The translations under genes were made by a program, and so were the position numbers. Source: an uncultured Prevotellaceae bacterium (GTDB lineage: Bacteria > Bacteroidota > Bacteroidia > Bacteroidales > Bacteroidaceae). From it: DNA of 6,926 bases. The stretch covers positions 1-6,926 of the forward strand of contig CAMYYX010000093.1 in the NCBI GenBank assembly GCA_947303695.1, written 5' to 3'. Below, piece by piece: positions 1 through 5,340 of this stretch. The notes under the pieces are model-generated. The model ran no database searches and had not been told where the DNA came from. It was given only the letters and a program-made list of their open reading frames with translations. The stretch's first letter is position 1. Each line of letters begins with the position of its first letter.

Positions 1-2
1 GT

Positions 3-1259
3 AACACCAACACAGGTAAGGCAGCCGCAGAACTCTCTGAGCTCTTCAACTACAACATTCCTCTCCGTTGGAGCATCTCACACCTCTACGAGGCTATTCT
101 TGACAACGAAGAGCATGTGGCCGACATCGATTTCCTCACTACCCTTGCCGGATATGTTCACTGGCAGCTCACAGGTGAGAAGGTGTTGGGCGTAGGCGAT
201 GCATCAGGTATGATACCTGTTGACCCAAAGACCAAGACCTACGATGCTACGATGGTAGACAAGTTCAACAAGCTCATCGCTCCTAAGGGCTTCAACTGGA
301 CATTACTCGACATCCTACCAAAGTCACTCAATGCAGGCGAGAACGCAGGTTTCCTCACTCCAGAGGGAGCTAACCGTCTCGACGTGTCTGGTCATCTGAA
401 ACCTGGTATTCCACTCTGTCCTCCAGAAGGTGATGCAGGAACGGGTATGGTTGCTACCAACTCTGTCAAACAGCGTACAGGTAACGTCAGCGCTGGTACA
501 TCTTCATTCTCTATGATTGTGCTCGAGAAAGAACTCTCGAAGCCTTACGAGATGATCGATATGGTGACTACACCTGATGGAAGCCTTGTAGCAATGGTAC
601 ACTGCAACAACTGTACATCAGACATCAACGCATGGGTGAAGATATTCAAGGAGTATGCAGAACTGTTAGGTGTTCAGCAAGATACGATGACGCTCTACAC
701 GAACCTCTTCAACGCAGCTCTCAAGGGTGATCCCGACTGTGGTGGTATCATCTCTTACAACTACATCTCAGGTGAACCTGTCACAGGTATGGCCGACGGA
801 CGTCCACTCGTTGTCCGTTCAGCAAACGATAAGTTCAACCTCGCCAACTTCATGCGTGCACATCTTTACGGTGCCATCGGCGTGCTCAAAGTAGGTAACG
901 ACATCCTGCTAAAGGAAGAGAACGTGAAGGTAGACCGCATCACGGGTCATGGTGGTTATTTCACTACCCCAGGTGTAGGTCAGCGCATGCTAGCTGCTGC
1001 CCTCAACTCCCCTATCTCCGTCATGGAGACAGCTGGTGAAGGTGGTGCATGGGGTATCGCACTCCTTGCTGCTTACGTGGTGAACAACACCAAAAAGCAG
1101 TCGCTGGCCGACTACCTCGACCAAGTGGTATTCGCTGGCAATGCTGGTACTTCCATCGCTCCTACTCCAGAGGATGTAGAAGGTTTCAACCGCTATCTTG
1201 AGAACTACAAGGCCGACCTCCCAATCGAGCAGGCTGCAGTCGACTATCACAAGATGTAA
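3..1259 (+). CDS. FGGY-family pentulose kinase (ribulokinase/xylulokinase type), 5'-truncated by window edge
   Basis: ATP-dependent cytosolic sugar kinase, probably phosphorylating L-ribulose or D-xylulose for entry into the pentose phosphate pathway. The frame is open to the left edge, so 418 residues are visible. FGGY kinases are usually about 500-550 residues, so roughly the first 100, including the N-terminal phosphate-binding DxGT motif, lie outside. Seen in the visible part: the segment GDAGTGM (Asp at visible residue about 144) fits the catalytic-Asp region between the two FGGY domains. GNVSAGTSSFSMIV (about 160-173) fits the start of the C-terminal domain, matching the LGTSG region of XylB. 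TGHGGYFTTPGVGQRMLAAAL (about 315-334) and GEGGAWGIALLAAYV (about 345-359) fit the nucleotide-binding motifs. A GTG at 117 is an internal Val, because the residues before it continue the domain. Transketolase follows after 42 bases, supporting pentose catabolism. Bacteroides has an FGGY-type ribulokinase (AraK) in arabinose operons, and this may be its counterpart; the substrate is inferred. Confidence 0.9.
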   Translation, partial: NTNTGKAAAELSELFNYNIPLRWSISHLYEAILDNEEHVADIDFLTTLAGYVHWQLTGEKVLGVGDASGMIPVDPKTKTYDATMVDKFNKLIAPKGFNWTLLDILPKSLNAGENAGFLTPEGANRLDVSGHLKPGIPLCPPEGDAGTGMVATNSVKQRTGNVSAGTSSFSMIVLEKELSKPYEMIDMVTTPDGSLVAMVHCNNCTSDINAWVKIFKEYAELLGVQQDTMTLYTNLFNAALKGDPDCGGIISYNYISGEPVTGMADGRPLVVRSANDKFNLANFMRAHLYGAIGVLKVGNDILLKEENVKVDRITGHGGYFTTPGVGQRMLAAALNSPISVMETAGEGGAWGIALLAAYVVNNTKKQSLADYLDQVVFAGNAGTSIAPTPEDVEGFNRYLENYKADLPIEQAAVDYHKM

Positions 1260-1301
1260 AGCTATTGTACATTATACATTATTAATTATAAATTATTTAA
1301 A

Positions 1302-3320
1302 ATGTCAAATTCCATTCAAGTATTAAATCATGCAGCCGACAACATCCGTATCTTGGCTGCGTCAATGGTAGAAAAGGCGAAGTCAGGACACCCAGGCGGT
1401 GCCATGGGTGGTGCCGATTTCATCAACGTGTTGTATTCAGAGTTCTTACAATATGACCCTGAGAAACCCGAATGGGTAGGTCGTGACCGTTTCTTCCTCG
1501 ATCCTGGCCACATGGCTCCAATGCTCTACTCACAGCTGGCACTCATTGGTAAGTTCTCACTCGACGAGCTTGCTCAGTTGCGTCAGTGGGGTTCACCTAC
1601 AACCGGTCACCCAGAGTTCGAAGTAGCTCGTGGCATCGAAAACACATCTGGTCCTCTCGGACAGGGACATGTGTTCGCTATCGGTGCTGCCATCGCAGCG
1701 AAGTTCCTTGCTGCACATACTGGCAACCCAACCTTCTCAAAGGAAACCATCTACGCTTACATCTCTGATGGTGGTGTAGAAGAGGAAATCAGCCAGGGTG
1801 GTGCACGTATCGCAGGTATCCTCGGACTTGACAATCTTGTAATGTTCTACGACTCAAACGACATCCAGCTCTCTACTGAGACCAAGGAAGTGATGAACGA
1901 AGACACCGCTGCTAAGTATCGTGCTCTTGGATGGGAAGTAAAGACTATCAACGGAAACGATGCTGCACAGATTCGTGAAGCTATTGAATGGGCAAAGGGT
2001 GTTCAAGGAAAGCCAGCTCTCATCATTGGTAAGTGTATCATGGGTAAGGGTGCTCGCAAGGACGACGGTTCGTCTTACGAAGCTAACTGCAAGACTCATG
2101 GTGCTCCACTTGGTGGCGATGCATACCGCAACACCATCAAGAACCTTGGTGGTAACCCAGACGATCCGTTCCAGATCTTCGACGACGTAAAAGACCTTTA
2201 TGCAAAGCGTGCAGCTGAGTTAAAGGACATCTGCGCAGCACGTTATGCAGAAGAAGCAGCATGGGCTGCTGCAAACCCAGACAAAGCAGTTCAGCAAGCT
2301 GAGTGGTTCAGTGGTGCAGCTCCTAAGGTTGACTGGTCTGCTGTTCAGCAGAAAGCTAACGACGCTACTCGTAGCGCAAGTGCTGCTGTACTTAGCGTAT
2401 TGGCAGAACAGGTACCAAACATGATTTGTGCATCTGCAGACCTCTCTAACTCCGACAAGACTGATGGCTTCCTCAAGAAGACTCATGCTTTCACAGCAGG
2501 CGACTTCTCTGGTGCTTTCTTCCAGGCAGGTGTTGCAGAACTCACAATGGCATGCTGCTGTATCGGTATGGCTCTTCACGGAGGTGTCATCCCAGCATGC
2601 GGTACCTTCTTCGTATTCTCTGACTACATGAAGCCAGCTGTTCGTATGGCTGCTCTCATGGAACTCCCAGTGAAGTTCATCTGGACTCACGATGCGTTCC
2701 GTGTTGGTGAAGACGGACCTACTCACGAGCCAGTTGAGCAGGAGGCACAGATTCGTCTCATGGAGAAGTTGCAGAACCACAGTGGCAAGAACTCTATGCT
2801 CGTACTCCGTCCTGCAGACGCAAAGGAGACAACTGCTGCATGGAAGCTCGCTATGGAGAACACCACTACCCCATCAGCTCTCATCCTTTCGCGTCAGAAC
2901 ATCGCCGACCTCCCAGAAGGAAACGACTATGCTCAGGCTGCTAAGGGTGCATATGTTGTAGCTGGTAGCGATGCTAATCCTGATGTTATTCTTGTTGCTT
3001 CAGGTTCTGAGGTATCTACCCTCGTAGCTGGTGCAGAGCTCCTCCGTAAGGACGGCATCAAATGCTCTATCGTCAGCGTACCATCTGAAGGACTCTTCCG
3101 CACTCAGCCTGCCGATTATCAGGCAAAGGTTCTCCCTGCTGGTGTAAAGAAGTTTGGTCTCACGGCTGGTCTGCCTGTAAACCTCGAAGGCCTCGTTCCA
3201 CGTAACGAAGGTAAGGTTTGGGGTCTCAGCAGCTTCGGATTCTCTGCTCCTTATAAGGTGCTTGACGAGAAACTGGGCTTCACAGCTGAGAATGTTTACA
3301 AGCAAGTGAAGAGCATCTAA
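1302..3320 (+). CDS. tkt: Transketolase
   Basis: Complete 672-residue transketolase (E. coli TktA is 663), a cytosolic thiamine-diphosphate and Mg-dependent enzyme moving two-carbon ketol units between pentose, tetrose and hexose phosphates. The ThDP domain contains SGHPGG with His30, DPGH with His70, TGHPE at 101-105, GPLGQG at 117-122 and THGAPLG around His266. The ThDP/metal motif begins SDG (155-157) rather than GDG, and continues into FYDSND near 182-187. The pyrimidine-binding domain has the catalytic Glu in GVAEL (Glu413), and THDAFRVGEDGPTHEPVEQ (462-480). A C-terminal domain follows to residue 672. The ATG at 1302 gives a start aligned with the family and has no Shine-Dalgarno sequence, as is usual in Bacteroidetes. 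The 42-base gap after the kinase has no recognisable promoter, so co-transcription is likely. Three consecutive Cys (418-420) in the second domain are unusual. The SDG variant appears to be a Bacteroidetes subtype rather than a dead enzyme, since the other catalytic residues are kept. Confidence 0.97.
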   Translation: MSNSIQVLNHAADNIRILAASMVEKAKSGHPGGAMGGADFINVLYSEFLQYDPEKPEWVGRDRFFLDPGHMAPMLYSQLALIGKFSLDELAQLRQWGSPTTGHPEFEVARGIENTSGPLGQGHVFAIGAAIAAKFLAAHTGNPTFSKETIYAYISDGGVEEEISQGGARIAGILGLDNLVMFYDSNDIQLSTETKEVMNEDTAAKYRALGWEVKTINGNDAAQIREAIEWAKGVQGKPALIIGKCIMGKGARKDDGSSYEANCKTHGAPLGGDAYRNTIKNLGGNPDDPFQIFDDVKDLYAKRAAELKDICAARYAEEAAWAAANPDKAVQQAEWFSGAAPKVDWSAVQQKANDATRSASAAVLSVLAEQVPNMICASADLSNSDKTDGFLKKTHAFTAGDFSGAFFQAGVAELTMACCCIGMALHGGVIPACGTFFVFSDYMKPAVRMAALMELPVKFIWTHDAFRVGEDGPTHEPVEQEAQIRLMEKLQNHSGKNSMLVLRPADAKETTAAWKLAMENTTTPSALILSRQNIADLPEGNDYAQAAKGAYVVAGSDANPDVILVASGSEVSTLVAGAELLRKDGIKCSIVSVPSEGLFRTQPADYQAKVLPAGVKKFGLTAGLPVNLEGLVPRNEGKVWGLSSFGFSAPYKVLDEKLGFTAENVYKQVKSI

Positions 3321-3341
3321 TCAACTGATGCATCATTAGCC

Positions 3342-3380
3342 AACAAAAAACCCGAAGGGATTCCTTCGGGTTTTGTTGTT
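3342..3380. terminator. Bidirectional rho-independent terminator
   Basis: An 8-bp GC-rich stem, CCCGAAGG (3351-3358) with CCTTCGGG (3363-3370), closes a GATT loop. It is flanked by six A on the left (3345-3350) and TTTT on the right (3371-3374), and the A/T arms extend the pairing imperfectly outward. It therefore carries a U-tract in either reading direction. It lies 21 bases after the transketolase stop and just beyond the stop of the convergent coiled-coil gene, so it probably ends both transcripts. Confidence 0.92.
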
Positions 3381-3390
3381 TTCGTATTCT

Positions 3391-3783
3391 TTAGCGAAGC
3401 TCTGAAGCTGCCTTTGCTGCTTTCTCGGCTTTTTCTCTAGCCTTCTCAGCTTTCTCTCTAGCCTTCTCGGCTTTTTCTTTTGTCTTGATGGCTGTATCTA
3501 CAGTCTTCTTCTTTTTCTTTACTTCCTTGAGATCATTCTGTTTCTGTTTCAGACGCATCTTCACAGCATAAGAACTTTCACCAGGATTCTGTCCCTGCTT
3601 CTCGCTGAATTTAGCCTGCTTGAGATCCACTTTGATTTGTTTGATGTCAATCTGTATCTGCGCGATTTCTTTTGCATACTGATCACTGAGTTCTTTATCA
3701 GACATACGAGAGTAATCCTGCGCTGATGCAAGTGTGCTAACGCATGCAAATGCGATGAGCAAAAGTGTTTTCTGTAATTTCAT
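3391..3783 (-). CDS. Exported Lys/Glu/Ala-rich coiled-coil protein of unknown function
   Basis: No family is recognised. The predicted product is 130 residues. Residues 1-21 form a clear type I signal peptide (MKLQK, a hydrophobic core, then STLASA) with likely cleavage before Gln22, so it probably reaches the periplasm or cell surface. Cys14 lies inside the hydrophobic core with a poor lipobox, so a lipoprotein is less likely. The mature part is highly charged: a helical region (about 27-58) with spaced Ile/Leu (IAQIQIDIKQIKVDLKQ), a Gly/Pro/Ser break (QGQNPGESS), a Lys-rich helix with a KKKKK run, then three 7-residue units of the type EKAEKAR, ending AAKAASELR. A start 12 codons further upstream (3819) is possible but would put LLKLIIKIYII before the signal peptide and overlap the hairpin upstream, so ATG at 3783 is chosen. 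No Bacteroidetes promoter is seen directly upstream; it may be read through from the histone-like gene. It could be structural or envelope-associated; its role is unknown. Confidence 0.8.
   Translation of the reverse strand: MKLQKTLLLIAFACVSTLASAQDYSRMSDKELSDQYAKEIAQIQIDIKQIKVDLKQAKFSEKQGQNPGESSYAVKMRLKQKQNDLKEVKKKKKTVDTAIKTKEKAEKAREKAEKAREKAEKAAKAASELR
3415..3477 (-). repeat. 21-bp tandem repeat inside the coiled-coil gene
   Basis: Three adjacent 21-base units (3457-3477, 3436-3456, 3415-3435, read on the minus strand) encode EKAEKAR, EKAEKAR and EKAEKAA. The first two are identical in protein and differ at only a few silent positions in DNA; the third diverges at its end. The unit is exactly seven codons, one coiled-coil heptad, so gain or loss of copies would keep the frame and lengthen or shorten the helix by one heptad. 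Confidence 0.85.
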
Positions 3784-3819
3784 AATTATATATATTTTAA
3801 TAATGAGTTTTAACAGCAT

Positions 3820-3844
3820 AAAGAGCCATCGGAGATGACTCTTT
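3820..3844 (-). terminator. Hairpin between histone-like and coiled-coil genes (probable terminator)
   Basis: Read on the minus strand, AAAGAGTCATC pairs with GATGGCTCTTT around a TCC loop, giving an 11-bp stem with one G-T wobble. The stem ends in CTTT and is followed by ATGCTGTT rather than a long T-run. It begins 29 bases after the histone-like stop and ends about 36 bases before the next start codon. It probably terminates or attenuates the histone-like transcript. With a weak U-tract, partial read-through into the coiled-coil gene is plausible, and mRNA stabilisation is an alternative role. Confidence 0.6.
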
Positions 3845-3872
3845 ATATTTTGGCATTTGTTGGAAGTGAGAA

Positions 3873-4043
3873 TTACTTCTTAGCAGCTGCGATAGAAGCC
3901 TTACGGAACTCCTTACCTACTTTCTCAAGTTCGAGAGTAGCTTTACGTACACGTGCAGCAGCAGCCTTGTTGCTTTCTGACTTGTCAATGTCAGCCTTGA
4001 TTGCATCAACGAGAGCGTTGATCTGGTCGATTAATTTCTTCAT
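3873..4043 (-). CDS. Small histone H1-like (Hc1-type) DNA-binding protein
   Basis: A 56-residue product starting MKKLIDQINALVDAIKADI and ending EFRKASIAAAKK. The composition is Lys/Ala/Arg-rich with no Cys, Trp or Pro. The layout fits the small histone H1-like proteins annotated across Bacteroides and Prevotella (related to chlamydial Hc1): an N-terminal amphipathic helix, a middle NKAAAARVRKATLELEK segment (about 25-41), and a basic EFRKAS-type C-terminus. The family is thought to bind and compact DNA in the nucleoid; that role is taken from the family, not shown here. The ATG at 4043 follows an A-rich stretch without a Shine-Dalgarno sequence, and a good Bacteroidetes promoter lies about 50 bases upstream. 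The gene is short enough to be missed by a 60-residue cutoff. An opposite-strand frame over the same bases (3835-4074) has no protein-like features and is rejected. Confidence 0.88.
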   Translation of the reverse strand: MKKLIDQINALVDAIKADIDKSESNKAAAARVRKATLELEKVGKEFRKASIAAAKK

Positions 4044-4062
4044 TTTTAACAATTGTTTAAAA
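4044..4062 (-). promoter_or_regulatory. AT-only inverted repeat abutting the start codon of the histone-like gene
   Basis: On the minus strand TTTTAA and TTAAAA form inverted arms around ACAATTG, ending directly at the ATG. The DNA contains the perfect palindrome AACAATTGTT (4048-4057). As RNA the stem would be weak (six A-U pairs plus one C-G). It could be a protein-binding palindrome or a mild translational brake, or simply chance in AT-rich sequence. Confidence 0.25.
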
Positions 4063-4094
4063 GTTAATAAATAACATTTGCTTTAAAGCATGGG

Positions 4095-4125
4095 CAAAGA
4101 TAATAATAATTTACCATTTACCAAA
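4095..4125 (-). promoter_or_regulatory. Bacteroidetes-type promoter for the histone-like gene
   Basis: On the minus strand there is a TTTG -33 box (4122-4125) and a TATCTTTG -7 box (4095-4102), separated by 19 bases. This matches the known Bacteroidetes consensus TTTG-N19-21-TAnnTTTG. Transcription would start near 4088, leaving a 5' leader of roughly 45 bases before the ATG at 4043. The A-tracts just upstream could act as an UP-like element. Confidence 0.8.
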
Positions 4126-4142
4126 TACTATTTACTATTTTT
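4109..4142. repeat. Degenerate 7-bp periodic repeat (ATTTAC-type) upstream of the histone-like gene
   Basis: On the + strand ATTTAC, ATTTAC, AAATAC and ATTTAC recur every 7 bases (starting at 4109, 4116, 4123 and 4130), followed by ATTTT at 4137. The third unit supplies the -33 TTTG of the promoter on the opposite strand. A change of copy number would alter the spacing around the promoter. Confidence 0.6.
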
Positions 4143-4162
4143 TTTTATTTTTTTTTATTTAT
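4138..4162 (-). promoter_or_regulatory. A-tract (A9-T-A9) upstream of the promoter
   Basis: The + strand carries T9, A, T9, A, TTT; on the transcribed minus strand these are phased A-tracts ending 12 bases upstream of the -33 box. Such tracts bend DNA and can raise promoter strength. No hairpin precedes the T-runs on the + strand, so this is not a + strand terminator. Confidence 0.45.
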
Positions 4163-4207
4163 TGCCCTCCAAGTATCTATTTTGCACTTTTTAAGGGGTT
4201 TCAATAG

Positions 4208-5335
4208 TCAAATTCGAGATTTGAATGCCTCATAGCCAAATTGCTTCCAAAGGGTCATTTTCTTACCTCTGGATATGTAGATGTTGGGTAAAGGCATCCC
4301 GTTGAAAGTATTGGTTTTCACCATTGAATAAATGGCCATATCGCCAAATACGATTTCGTCTCCCTCATGCATTTGTTCTGTAAACTGATAAGTTCCGATG
4401 ATGTCACCAGACAAACAGGTTGGACCTCCAAGACGATAGGTATATGTTCCTTCTCCATTCGTTGGCTTCAAAATGGGTGGAGTGTACGGCATCTCTATCA
4501 CATCAGGCATATGACATGCGGCTGAAGTATCCACAATCACATTTACGATACCATCGCTTCCTACATGCTGTATCTCCAGAACCCTGCAATGCAGCTCTCC
4601 TGCATTCAGGGCTACTGCCTCACCAGGTTCAAGATAGACCTCCAATCCGTATTCTGTCTGCATGCGTCTAATGCATCTTTCCAATCGTGGAATATCGTAA
4701 TCCTCACGGGTGATATGATGTCCACCACCGAAGTTAATCCACTTCATTCCATGCAGATACTTTCCGAATTTCTCCACTACTGCATCAAGGGTGGTCTCCA
4801 GATCATCTGAGTTCTGTTCACAAAGAGTGTGGAAATGTAAACCCGATAGTAGTGACAACTGTTCATCTGTCAGTTGTTCGAATTCGCTCAAACGTGTTCC
4901 AAGACGTGATCCTGGTGCACAAGGGTCGTAAATCGCATGTCCTTCTTGTGTCGAACACTCAGGATTCACTCTTAGTCCAACCTCCAGTCCTGCATCTTTC
5001 GACCTTTGTCCATAGAGAGCCAGCTGACGTGGCGAGTTGAACACGATGTGATCGCATATCCTCAATATCTCCTCCATATCGTCTTCTTGAAATGCAGGCG
5101 AGAAGATGTGGTTCTCCTTCCCACTCATCTCTTCATGACACAACCGTGCCTCATAAAGTCCAGAGGCAGTTGCACCACAGAGATATTGCGCAATAAGCGG
5201 ATACAGACCATAACAGCTGAAACACTTCTGCGCCAGCAGAATCTTACAACCGGTACGATCCATCACACCTCGAAGTACACGCAGGTTAGCTTCGATCAAA
5301 TCTGCATCAATAACGAAATAAGGAGTCATCATCAT
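4208..5335 (-). CDS. nspC: Carboxynorspermidine/carboxyspermidine decarboxylase
   Basis: A 375-residue PLP-dependent decarboxylase of the alanine racemase-like (fold III) group, the usual length for NspC. It removes CO2 from carboxyspermidine (or carboxynorspermidine) to give spermidine (or norspermidine) in the cytosol. Visible motifs: LLAQKCFS with the PLP-binding Lys37, GLHFHTLCEQ (165-174), the glycine-rich NFGGGHHIT (201-209) and EPGEAVALNAG (236-246) around the cofactor phosphate. Also present are GGPTCLSGD with the likely active-site Cys307, and MAIYSMVKTNTFNG (333-346) with the PLP-contacting Tyr336. The gene begins 5 bases after the stop of the dehydrogenase gene, so translational coupling is likely. 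Three consecutive ATG codons (5335-5327) stand at the start, so the exact initiator is uncertain by one or two residues. In a bacterium of this group spermidine is the likelier product. No convincing terminator follows the stop. Confidence 0.96.
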   Translation of the reverse strand: MMMTPYFVIDADLIEANLRVLRGVMDRTGCKILLAQKCFSCYGLYPLIAQYLCGATASGLYEARLCHEEMSGKENHIFSPAFQEDDMEEILRICDHIVFNSPRQLALYGQRSKDAGLEVGLRVNPECSTQEGHAIYDPCAPGSRLGTRLSEFEQLTDEQLSLLSGLHFHTLCEQNSDDLETTLDAVVEKFGKYLHGMKWINFGGGHHITREDYDIPRLERCIRRMQTEYGLEVYLEPGEAVALNAGELHCRVLEIQHVGSDGIVNVIVDTSAACHMPDVIEMPYTPPILKPTNGEGTYTYRLGGPTCLSGDIIGTYQFTEQMHEGDEIVFGDMAIYSMVKTNTFNGMPLPNIYISRGKKMTLWKQFGYEAFKSRI

Positions 5336-5340
5336 CCGTT

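Noticed and set aside
117..119. GTG as start of the FGGY kinase
   Set aside because: The frame is open to the window edge and the residues before it continue the kinase N-terminal domain, so this is an internal Val.
1260..1301. Possible promoter between kinase and transketolase
   Set aside because: The 42 bases are AT-rich with repeated TACATTA words but contain no TTTG or TAnnTTTG box, so read-through from the kinase is the simpler view.
2220..2780. A 186-codon minus-strand open frame inside transketolase
   Set aside because: It is fully antisense to a well-supported enzyme, is rich in Cys and Ser with no recognisable domain, and is explained by the codon bias of the real gene.
3784..3819. 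Twelve-codon N-terminal extension of the coiled-coil protein
   Set aside because: It would put a second hydrophobic stretch before a normal signal peptide; the inner ATG gives a typical lipid-exported N-terminus and avoids starting at the hairpin.
3835..4074. A 79-codon + strand frame between the two small genes
   Set aside because: It is antisense to the histone-like gene, has the Leu/Ser/Ala composition expected of a reverse complement, and lacks a promoter; the minus-strand frame matches a known family.
4057..4077. A six-residue minus-strand upstream ORF in the leader of the histone-like gene
   Set aside because: Such short frames are expected by chance in AT-rich leaders, and nothing in the peptide suggests a regulatory role.
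4138..4162. T-runs as a + strand terminator
   Set aside because: No GC-rich hairpin precedes them and no + strand gene reads into the region.
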